DNA from: Candidatus Cloacimonas sp. | GTDB taxonomy: Bacteria > Cloacimonadota > Cloacimonadia > Cloacimonadales > Cloacimonadaceae | Reading direction: 5' to 3' | Assembly: GCA_035403355.1 (NCBI GenBank) | Contig: DAONFA010000055.1 | Coordinates: 1 to 6,329, forward strand | DNA: 6,329 bases | Shown: piece after piece, positions 1 to 6,329 of the stretch | Layout of the letters: each line of letters begins with the position of its first letter | How positions within the stretch are numbered: position 1 is the first letter of the stretch | The notes under the pieces: model-generated | Told to the model about the DNA's origin: nothing | What the model saw: only the letters and a program-made list of their open reading frames with translations | Database searches by the model: none | Made by a program: the position numbers and the translations under genes

Positions 1-928
1 AATGATTAGGATTAAGGATTATATTTCTACGGCAATAGGCAGTGTCTGTTTCAGCACGGGAACCACAATACAATTTAAGTGTAGAGTTAGTGGAAATAGT
101 CCCATAATAATTAGTCGTTCCAGTATAGCGATCCAATTGATCACTTTTGACCAAATCTCTCTCCCTGAAATTAATATATTTACAATTTAAAATAATAACC
201 TTTATATCAGCACATACAATATCATCTGCTTCTCCTTGAAATTCACATCGGGCAATAATAAGAGTGGGTAATATTTCTAACTGAGAACTTGTACTTATAA
301 AAAAAGAATTATAGAAAAAGCCAGTGAGATCAAAGGATAAGAATTTACATCCATAGATTACACTATCTTCATTAACATAAGCACCAATTGCACCCATATT
401 GTTTAAAAAAGTACAATATCTAATATGGAATCTACCATTATCAAAACGTAAGGCACCGTAATTAATATCTGAATAATAGTTTAGTAATGCTATATAAGTT
501 CTTTTAAAATAACAATGTTCAAAGCTGGATTTGGGTGCATCCTCAAAAAAATGAATTCCTTCCCAACGGTAGCTGGAATCAGGTTGATAGGTATCAAAGA
601 TTATAGGTTCTTCTTCTGTGCCCAATGCCACAATTTTACCATAAACCAATATCATTTTGGCAATTGGCTCAATTGGATGGCTTGCTGTTCCCGTCCAGAA
701 AAAATCCCACCAGTCAACACTATTGGAAGCACCCATAACCAGAACCTGAACTCCAGGTTCTATCGTAAGAGTTACTCCTGAAGCAATATAGAGAAAGCTT
801 TGCACAATATAAGGACTATTTACTGCAGTCCAGACAGTATCATTATGAATCCAACCCCCTACTCTTTCTGTTCCACTTAAAGGAATTAAAATGAGCACCA
901 AGGCAAGCAATAATACATATTGTTTCAT
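1..928 (-). CDS. Secreted right-handed beta-helix protein, N-terminal 309 residues (3' end outside window)
   Basis: Reading down from the ATG at 928, the frame stays open for 309 codons to the window edge, so the stop lies outside. Start choice is firm: AAGGAG sits 5 nt upstream, and residues 1-19 form a signal peptide (MKQ, then the hydrophobic run YVLLLALVLILIPL, then a likely cut near LSG). There is no lipobox cysteine. The mature part begins with a pattern common in secreted FCB-group beta-helix proteins: NDTVWTAVNSPYIV (29-42), GVTLTIEPGV (51-60), VYGKIVALGTEEEPIIF (95-111) and RWEGIHF (121-127). Rung-like repeats with a Cys-x-Phe/Tyr core follow at about residues 139, 172, 194, 228 and 249. 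The likely role is a surface or extracellular binding or structural protein; no catalytic residues are recognisable and the substrate is unknown. It lies 67 bp after the giant gene on the same strand. A sorting domain would be expected in the missing C-terminus, but that is inference. Confidence 0.88.
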   Translation of the reverse strand, partial: MKQYVLLLALVLILIPLSGTERVGGWIHNDTVWTAVNSPYIVQSFLYIASGVTLTIEPGVQVLVMGASNSVDWWDFFWTGTASHPIEPIAKMILVYGKIVALGTEEEPIIFDTYQPDSSYRWEGIHFFEDAPKSSFEHCYFKRTYIALLNYYSDINYGALRFDNGRFHIRYCTFLNNMGAIGAYVNEDSVIYGCKFLSFDLTGFFYNSFFISTSSQLEILPTLIIARCEFQGEADDIVCADIKVIILNCKYINFRERDLVKSDQLDRYTGTTNYYGTISTNSTLKLYCGSRAETDTAYCRRNIILNPNH

Positions 929-933
929 TTCTT

Positions 934-939
934 CTCCTT
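934..939 (-). promoter_or_regulatory. Shine-Dalgarno of the beta-helix gene
   Basis: The minus strand reads TAAGGAGAAGAAATG. The AAGGAG core is 5 nt from the ATG at 928, which fixes that start. It gives a local reference for what a strong ribosome binding site looks like in this genome and can be compared with the AAGGAG of the giant gene. Confidence 0.8.
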
Positions 940-946
940 ATGTGTT

Positions 947-988
947 TATAATTTGGGAAACCCTGAGTTCAGGGCTTCCCTATAATTT
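947..988 (-). repeat. Intercistronic hairpin bracketed by 8-bp direct repeats
   Basis: Positions 955-980 form a stem-loop. On the minus strand the left arm is GGGAAGCCCTG, the loop AACT and the right arm CAGGGTTTCCC, giving 11 pairs including one G-U; on the plus strand that pair is an A-C mismatch. TATAATTT (plus strand) lies immediately on each side, at 947-954 and 981-988. The element sits between the stop of the giant gene (996) and the ribosome binding site of the next gene (934-939). No T-run follows the stem on the minus strand, so a standard intrinsic terminator is not supported. It could be an mRNA-stabilising or processing hairpin, a partial terminator, or a small REP-like inserted element whose flanking repeats are a target-site duplication. 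Confidence 0.7.
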
Positions 989-995
989 TGATCTG

Positions 996-3900
996 TTATT
1001 TTATAAGCATCATTTTGCGAGTATGAATCTTGTTATTCTGCTCGATTCTAACAAAATATATTCCGGAAGCTACTTCTATGTCTCTTTTATCCTTTCCATT
1101 CCAAACGATTTTGTAATTACCAGGTAGTTGTTTTTCGTCAACTAATTTTTTTACTACCTGCCCTTTTATGTTATAAACAGTTAAATTTACTTTCCCTTGT
1201 AAGGGAACATTATAGCAAATCGTAGTAGAAGGATTAAAAGGATTGGGATAGTTACCTTGGATAAAAGGTTTCATAGAAGTTAACTCTTTAGAAGAAATTA
1301 AAGATATAGGATTTCCCAAGTTTAAAAGGAAATTCAAATATTCATCAACACTGGTTGTTTTAGCACTGCAATCGGGAAGAGCTTTTCCTCCTTGAACAGA
1401 GTATTGTAAAACACAGTATGCTTGCTCTATTAAGGCAAATAGTGAATCAGCTATTCCTATGGGATTATCAATAATTAATTGTAAACGTTGAATAGCCGAA
1501 AGATAATCTTCTTCTTTGATGAGACATTTTGTTTTGATTTCTTCCTTTTCATAATATGGAGCCATATTTTCAGAAGGTATTTTCAAATCCAGATATTCCC
1601 TTAGCGTAGAGAAGTCCTTATCTGTAACCCTTTCAATCAAATAAAGGTAATCAACTGCCAGTGCAGTTATAGAGGAATCGGGGTAAGTTTCTACAATTTG
1701 TTTCATAATATCTTCGGCAAGCGAAAAATTCCCTAGGAAGAAATACTCAATCCCATTCTTTATCATAGCTTTAGGGTCAGTAGGTGGTTCCGGCGGTTCA
1801 ATTACAAAATGAAAAGCAGATACATCAGGATAAAATCTATCCGGGGAGTCAACCCAATTGGGTATTATCGTTTGTCCATAAACCTCCGCTATTTCTTCAC
1901 GAGTAAGATTTGCCATAATGTAATAATCCCAGTTCTCAAATTCTCCCTCAGGATTGTACGGGTATGAATTAAATGTCCCAGAATCATCTTGAATAGTATT
2001 TCCTGATTCAACAGGTAAAGCTCTAATCTGACTTAAAGAAGATGCATCACCAATTAATTCACAACCACCATTATTACGAAATAGATTTCCTGAAAAACCA
2101 TGATATGGTATATGTTGATAACTAGTTTTATAAGTAAGCTTTCCTAAATATCCATGACCTCCAAGATTGGTTATATTATTATTCATTATATTTAGTTCTG
2201 AATCACTGGCAAATATCCCAGATCCAGAAAATAAATCCCTATGTAGAAGCTGTTCTGTAAAAACATTATCGTAAATCAAAGATTTTTCAATTGAGTGCTC
2301 CAGCCAAATAGCAAATTTCTCATTATAATAAAAATTATTTCTGGCTAACTCAGGATGTTCCGGGTTGTAAGAAATTGGTATATTAGTATCTTCGTCAAAT
2401 TTACCGCCAACCAGAATACCGGAATCCTGAGCGTAAATACCGATAATATTATTATTAAAATCGCAACCTTCAATCATAGCTGCTTTACACCCAAATAGAG
2501 CTACACCATATTCATTTTGTTCTGCAATAGATTCTAACCCACCGAATGTATCATTCTTTAGATAAATACTCAGAGAGGAATTTTCTAAACACTTCATTCC
2601 ATATACATAAACTCCTCGCTGATTGGATATGAATGTACAATTTTCTATTGTAACTAATACTCCACCACCTGGTATATCATTGCTATTATGATAAATACCA
2701 TATATACAATGTGCATAAATATTATCTTTATAGGAAGGTTCTCTTGGATGTTTAACATGTATTTTTGCAATACCTGATATCTCAGAATTATATAGCTCAA
2801 AATTTTCATTATTATTATAATCATATATTGTATTTATTTCTATACCTTCCCATTTAGCACCATAAGGATTTGTTGAATAAATATTCAATCCTGATAATCG
2901 TCTGGGGTTAGCATTTGTTCCTTCAATTTTTCCATTTTCATCCGTAATAATTCTATCACCATATTTATCAGGATTACTGGGATCGGGATCAGGTTTGTAA
3001 CCAGATATATTAACACAAGGCTCAAATTTTATTATACCTGACGCGCCATCAATAATTCTGTTATAATTAGCTATCAATTCTGAGCCCGTATTTGCGGCTA
3101 AATTACCTTTGAGATCAATTCTTGAATTAGTTCTAAAGAATAATATACCATCGTGATTTACAAAACACTTAGACGAACCGGAAAGTTCCATAGTACCATA
3201 TACATTGTAAGTAGAATCCATAAAAGTACAAGTAGAATTTGTTAGGGTAAATTTAGCTCTTTCCGGGTTATTCAATCCTGATATACCAATCTTAAATTTG
3301 GATCTAATTTTAACATCCGCAGCATCTTCTATAATAAAATGACCAAAGCCGGAAGAAGAGTTGTTAATTGTAAGCGAACATTGATCATTATCATTATAAT
3401 TTAAATAAGCATTAGTCCTAACACAATCATTAATAAAAATTCTACCGTAATTTTGTATAGAACCAAAAGAAGCAGAAACATTATCAGTCGTTATATAATT
3501 ATTTGGGGATCTAATCTCTAAGTATGCATCTGGCTTAACCAAAACAGTAGAAACAGAATAAGAAGGATTAACTAAATTGTAGCCATTAATAACAAGAGCT
3601 TTAGTTTCTTTGATTTCTATATTTCTTGTTACTTCAAGTTGACCTGAATGTAATCCTCCATCTAAATCCAGCACTGCTGATCCATTATCACTAATATTGC
3701 CTTTTACTATGATTTCTCCGACTTCTAAGTGTGCTCCGTCTGAAATTGATATAGTTGAGTTTGCTTCTAACTCTATTATTCCTACGCGAATATTGGAATT
3801 CTCTCCAATCACCCAGTGTGCACTATTACATACTGTTACAGAATTATAATTAAGAGGATCGGGATAATTCCAATCAGTTGTTACAGAATCAAATGGTTCT

Positions 3901-5912
3901 ATCACAAGATCTGGTTGAGAATTTATTATTACTGAAGTATTGTTCTGATTTACTATAATATTGTCACAAAACCGGATACTATCTTGATTAACATTCCAAG
4001 TTATTCTATAACGCTTATTGGGTAATAAATTTTTAAAAGTTGCATGCATCGCAGGAAATTCAATATCAGGTATTGATACTAAACTATTTTCCTGAATATA
4101 AGAATTAGCAAAAGTGTAAGAATTAGTAGTTTCAAAATTGCCAATATATGTTTCAAAATTAAATATCTCATCATTGGTCGGAATATTATCCAGGTTTTTC
4201 ATAAACTTTGTATAACCCATTTCAGGTATCACACTTTCGCCGCTCTCAAAAGCGGCATCATAACCAACGCAACTGGATGCCAACCAACTATTATAAGTCC
4301 AGATACACCCGTTTTCATCACCCCAAAGTGCATTAAGATAGCCGCCTATTGAAGATTCATAAGGTGAAATTCCTCCCCAGGTTTGATGATGTTCTGAATA
4401 AACTTGAAGATTTAACTTCCAAGTTGGATTCTGATATGCGTTTTTATAGTTTAGAAAGTGGTAATATGTCTTATTATTATAAATATTATATTCCTCCTCA
4501 CCCGTAGGATAGTATCCATTTACATCTGTATCAAAAGTGTAAGTGTTAGAATTAGTAAATGTAAATAACAATGTCTGGGAATTACTATTATGATAAGACA
4601 GAATTGAGTGATTTCCCGGAAATCTCTGTGGATCGGGTACACTGAGATCAATGTTTGTAAGCCATTCACCAATGTCGGAAGCAGGATAATCTACGGGATC
4701 TACAGTAGGAGAAAAAAGATTATAATTATAATTTTCATTTATTATCCTTATAGCATTATCTGAAAATAAATATTTGTTTTTCGTAAAATCTGTTAATATT
4801 GAAGATTTAGATAAGTTATAATTATTCATGCCTAATTCAGCATAATTTATAGTAGGTGTCTGATAATTATCTATTCTTTGTGTTTGTTCAAAGTAATTAA
4901 GTTTCTGTATTAATGATTCGGTTTCAAAAGTAGCACAATAAATGTGCCCGTCATTATCAAGAAGAAGGGGAGATTGGGATAAACCCAAAGAACCATTTAC
5001 AATAGATTGTACATTGGATCCATTGAACATAAAAATCTTTCCTAAATGACTAATAAAATAAAAACGTCTATATGTAGGAATATTTGTATCGTAGATAACA
5101 GGAGTTTCGAAATAATCATCATTAGTCATCTCACATTGTATTATTGAATGAAGAGGGTAATCTGAGTAAATATGATCTATAACATGTAAACAGAAAATTC
5201 CGGGAACATAAATTTTATCATCAACTAAAACAGGAGTTGCCATAAATTCATATTTATAAGAAGTGCTATTTAATGACCGTTCTCCTTCCCTCAGGTCAAT
5301 TTTCCAATCTACACCAATTTGATCATTAGAAATTCCTTCAGGAAAATTTACACTCATTAAACAACCACTTTTATTCAGAATTAATAAATGCCTATTTAAA
5401 ATATTATCCTTATACAGAACCGGACTAGCCCAACAACCGGTCCCGCTTAAATAACGCATTTCTCCTTCACTTATCTGATTATCATCAGTAAGAGTTAACA
5501 TTGTATTATAACATTCATGTTCTAAATCAATTAGCTCTTCCGTAGTATAACAATTTATACTTACCTCGCCTTCATTAAAAACTGCTTCATCCATCTCGTT
5601 AATTATTTTAAATGAAAATGTCCATGAACCAGGGAAATATGGATGAACATTTCTAATACCAAATCTTACAATACTTCCAACTTTTGGGACAGGAGCTTTT
5701 GAACAATGTTCAATGTTATTTTCGTCAAATGCTTGAAGACCAAAAGTTGTGGCATAAAATCTAATACCTCCTAAATTGTCTACATCCGGATCCACTGCAA
5801 CTGTGTTCCGGATTCTATCATCAATTAAGAGATTTGCAGTCGGGGATGGTGGAGGAAATATATCACTTGCATATCCCAACACTATCAATGCTAATATATG
5901 AGACATAACCAA
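996..5912 (-). CDS. Giant secreted propeller / beta-solenoid / TPR protein with C-terminal sorting domain
   Basis: This is one uninterrupted frame of 1638 codons ending in TAA at 996-998. The coordinates use TTG at 5912, the first conventional start codon. Translation probably begins four codons earlier, at ATA 5922-5924, because AAGGAG lies 6 nt before it and the result is a classic signal peptide starting MKKTLVMSH and ending near GYAS. Numbering from TTG: signal peptide 1-16; PQQ-type propeller-like repeats about 157-400, with [AT/S]-[ST]-P-[VL]-[LI] strands at 163, 226, 270, 314 and a weak one near 371; an FN3-like stretch about 600-660; Asn-rich beta-solenoid 691-1020; right-handed beta-helix about 1021-1260 starting at WEGIEI; a Pro-rich linker (EPPEPPTDP); TPR-like helices 1379-1505; FlgD-like / type IX sorting domain 1553-1638 opening GNYPNPFNPSTT. 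The expected location is the cell surface or medium. No enzyme motif was seen, so an adhesive, scaffold or binding role is only inferred. The frame shows no internal breaks. Confidence 0.93.
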   Translation of the reverse strand: MVMSHILALIVLGYASDIFPPPSPTANLLIDDRIRNTVAVDPDVDNLGGIRFYATTFGLQAFDENNIEHCSKAPVPKVGSIVRFGIRNVHPYFPGSWTFSFKIINEMDEAVFNEGEVSINCYTTEELIDLEHECYNTMLTLTDDNQISEGEMRYLSGTGCWASPVLYKDNILNRHLLILNKSGCLMSVNFPEGISNDQIGVDWKIDLREGERSLNSTSYKYEFMATPVLVDDKIYVPGIFCLHVIDHIYSDYPLHSIIQCEMTNDDYFETPVIYDTNIPTYRRFYFISHLGKIFMFNGSNVQSIVNGSLGLSQSPLLLDNDGHIYCATFETESLIQKLNYFEQTQRIDNYQTPTINYAELGMNNYNLSKSSILTDFTKNKYLFSDNAIRIINENYNYNLFSPTVDPVDYPASDIGEWLTNIDLSVPDPQRFPGNHSILSYHNSNSQTLLFTFTNSNTYTFDTDVNGYYPTGEEEYNIYNNKTYYHFLNYKNAYQNPTWKLNLQVYSEHHQTWGGISPYESSIGGYLNALWGDENGCIWTYNSWLASSCVGYDAAFESGESVIPEMGYTKFMKNLDNIPTNDEIFNFETYIGNFETTNSYTFANSYIQENSLVSIPDIEFPAMHATFKNLLPNKRYRITWNVNQDSIRFCDNIIVNQNNTSVIINSQPDLVIEPFDSVTTDWNYPDPLNYNSVTVCNSAHWVIGENSNIRVGIIELEANSTISISDGAHLEVGEIIVKGNISDNGSAVLDLDGGLHSGQLEVTRNIEIKETKALVINGYNLVNPSYSVSTVLVKPDAYLEIRSPNNYITTDNVSASFGSIQNYGRIFINDCVRTNAYLNYNDNDQCSLTINNSSSGFGHFIIEDAADVKIRSKFKIGISGLNNPERAKFTLTNSTCTFMDSTYNVYGTMELSGSSKCFVNHDGILFFRTNSRIDLKGNLAANTGSELIANYNRIIDGASGIIKFEPCVNISGYKPDPDPSNPDKYGDRIITDENGKIEGTNANPRRLSGLNIYSTNPYGAKWEGIEINTIYDYNNNENFELYNSEISGIAKIHVKHPREPSYKDNIYAHCIYGIYHNSNDIPGGGVLVTIENCTFISNQRGVYVYGMKCLENSSLSIYLKNDTFGGLESIAEQNEYGVALFGCKAAMIEGCDFNNNIIGIYAQDSGILVGGKFDEDTNIPISYNPEHPELARNNFYYNEKFAIWLEHSIEKSLIYDNVFTEQLLHRDLFSGSGIFASDSELNIMNNNITNLGGHGYLGKLTYKTSYQHIPYHGFSGNLFRNNGGCELIGDASSLSQIRALPVESGNTIQDDSGTFNSYPYNPEGEFENWDYYIMANLTREEIAEVYGQTIIPNWVDSPDRFYPDVSAFHFVIEPPEPPTDPKAMIKNGIEYFFLGNFSLAEDIMKQIVETYPDSSITALAVDYLYLIERVTDKDFSTLREYLDLKIPSENMAPYYEKEEIKTKCLIKEEDYLSAIQRLQLIIDNPIGIADSLFALIEQAYCVLQYSVQGGKALPDCSAKTTSVDEYLNFLLNLGNPISLISSKELTSMKPFIQGNYPNPFNPSTTICYNVPLQGKVNLTVYNIKGQVVKKLVDEKQLPGNYKIVWNGKDKRDIEVASGIYFVRIEQNNKIHTRKMMLIK

Positions 5913-5930
5913 AGTTTTTTTTATTTTTTT

Positions 5931-5936
5931 CTCCTT
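5931..5936 (-). promoter_or_regulatory. Shine-Dalgarno of the giant gene, placed for an ATA start
   Basis: The minus strand reads AAGGAG, then six A residues, then ATA AAA AAA ACT TTG GTT ATG. The spacing is 6 nt to ATA (5924), 18 nt to TTG (5912) and 24 nt to the first ATG (5906). Only the ATA spacing is normal. An in-frame TAA at 5937-5939 excludes any start further upstream. See the finding on the start codon. Confidence 0.7.
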
Positions 5937-6251
5937 TTATTACGGTTTTTTGTGATCCGTTTAGTTTTATTTCTCTTATAGTATTAATTTAACTTAGTCT
6001 CATATTCAAATCTAATATATTTACAATACTATATTCACTTAGACAGATGTTATCTTTTTCTCTCAGCATTTCTCTTAACAAAATCTATTCTGCCAACATA
6101 CAAAATACTTTTAATTAAATAATCAATTCTATGTCAAGAACAATTTTTACCTTTTTTAATAAACAGCATTATTAGGATTGATTCTGAAATCCTTATTATC
6201 CTCGTTAAAAATTCAAATCAGAGTTGTTGTCTATTTTACCATCTCACTATT
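5937..6251. other. AT-rich intergenic region and presumed leader of the giant gene
   Basis: This stretch of about 315 bp separates the end of the upstream sorted-protein gene from the ribosome binding site of the giant gene. No coding frame with a plausible start and ribosome binding site was found in it on either strand. It contains one good -35 hexamer on the minus strand (6132-6137), a TATAAG at 5975-5980 that could act as a -10 nearer the gene, a weak 6-bp inverted repeat at 6174-6193, and the second copy of a short direct repeat at 6232-6243. It shows no recognisable riboswitch or RNA gene. Its length suggests that the giant gene has its own promoter. Confidence 0.6.
6108..6137 (-). promoter_or_regulatory. 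Candidate promoter for the giant gene (TTGACA, weak -10)
   Basis: A perfect TTGACA -35 hexamer lies at 6132-6137 on the minus strand. An 18-nt spacer leads to TAAAAG at 6108-6113, which matches TATAAT at four of six positions. The leader to the ribosome binding site would be roughly 165 nt. The weak -10, the long leader and the unknown sigma-factor preference of this lineage keep confidence low. The TATAAG at 5975-5980 would give a much shorter leader but has no clear -35 at normal spacing. Confidence 0.33.
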
Positions 6252-6264
6252 TTATTTTACCATC
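6232..6264 (-). repeat. 12-bp direct repeat spanning the stop of the upstream gene
   Basis: TATTTTACCATC (plus strand) occurs at 6232-6243 and again at 6253-6264, offset by 21 bp. On the minus strand this duplicates the codons ATG GTA AAA TA, so the last residues MVK and a stop codon are repeated in the same frame: the protein ends MMMVK-TAA, and seven codons later the frame again reads MVK-TAG. Confidence 0.7.
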
Positions 6265-6329
6265 ATCATTTTGTGGCACCGGCTTTTTCCTTCGGTTTCT
6301 AAACGCACAAAATATATTCCGCTGGCAAG
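6252..6329 (-). CDS. C-terminal tail of a sorted secreted protein (5' part outside window)
   Basis: Only the last 25 codons and the TAA stop (6252-6254) are inside the window. They read LASGIYFVRLETEG followed by KSRCHKMMMVK. This aligns directly with the end of the giant protein (VASGIYFVRIEQNNK...RKMMLIK) and is the closing strand region of a FlgD-like / type IX C-terminal sorting domain. In that family the domain directs proteins across the outer membrane, where it is removed or used for attachment. The two genes share a 15-bp identical stretch (plus strand 1051-1065 and 6307-6321) that encodes GIYFV. A cysteine in the tail (SRCHK) is slightly unusual. Nothing can be said about the passenger portion. 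Confidence 0.85.
   Translation of the reverse strand, partial: LASGIYFVRLETEGKSRCHKMMMVK

Noticed and set aside
2..190. Plus-strand open frame of 62 codons
   Set aside because: It lies opposite the well-supported minus-strand beta-helix gene, has no upstream room to show a ribosome binding site, and the product has no recognisable features.
515..781. Plus-strand open frame of 88 codons
   Set aside because: It is entirely antisense to the beta-helix gene, and its product looks like a reverse-frame artefact with no signal, domain or ribosome binding site.
891..1127. Plus-strand open frame of 78 codons
   Set aside because: It runs antisense across the start of one gene and the sorting-domain end of another, covering the conserved minus-strand codons; it has no convincing ribosome binding site.
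5915..5930. A-rich tract (A7-T-A8 on the minus strand) as a phase-variation switch
   Set aside because: The runs are 7 and 8 bases and interrupted. A length change in the first run would only alter ribosome binding site spacing, and nothing in a single sequence shows variability. It is kept only as a possible source of consensus error at the start codon.
5942..5960. ACGG / CCGT inverted repeat just upstream of the giant gene's ribosome binding site
   Set aside because: Only four pairs with an 11-nt loop; too weak to claim an operator or riboswitch-like structure.
6174..6193. Inverted repeat AGGATT / AATCCT as a terminator for the upstream gene
   Set aside because: The stem is only 6 AT-rich pairs with an 8-nt loop, and no T-run follows on the minus strand.

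Overview
The window is AT-rich bacterial DNA in which all the supportable coding sequence lies on the minus strand. It holds three genes for secreted or cell-surface proteins, read from high to low coordinates: the last 25 codons of one gene (6329 to 6252), one complete giant gene (about 5912 to 996, 1638 residues), and the first 309 codons of a third gene (928 to the window edge at 1). The two genes whose 3' ends are visible finish with the same kind of tail (xASGIYFVR...KMM[LM][IV]K). In the giant gene this tail belongs to a full FlgD-like / type IX-type C-terminal sorting domain that opens with YPNPFNPSTT. That signature, the long Asn- and Tyr-rich beta-solenoid proteins and the low GC point to the FCB supergroup of Gram-negative bacteria. 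My best guess is Cloacimonadota (Candidatus Cloacimonas relatives); Marinimicrobia, Ignavibacteria and other Bacteroidota-related lineages are alternatives. The taxonomy is an inference from protein style, with no marker gene present.

Layout: 6252-6329 is the C-terminal end of a sorted protein. 5937-6251 is a gene-free AT-rich stretch with one near-consensus -35 element and no convincing terminator. 996-5912 is the giant protein: signal peptide, partial PQQ-type beta-propeller, long beta-solenoid / right-handed beta-helix, a TPR-like helical segment and the sorting domain. 929-995 is a short intercistronic gap that contains a near-perfect hairpin bracketed by 8-bp direct repeats. 1-928 is the N-terminal part of a smaller secreted beta-helix protein, with a strong ribosome binding site and no stop before the window ends.

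The three products probably share an export route: Sec across the inner membrane, and for the first two probably type IX secretion to the surface. The giant gene and the beta-helix gene sit 67 bp apart in the same direction and may share a transcript. Their binding targets cannot be read from the sequence; no catalytic motif was recognised in any of them.

Points most worth a second look are the start of the giant gene, where the well-placed Shine-Dalgarno and the signal peptide converge on an ATA codon instead of ATG; the hairpin with flanking 8-bp repeats; and the propeller-solenoid-TPR-sorting-domain mosaic. I see no evidence of a defence system, CRISPR array, RNA gene or transposase here.
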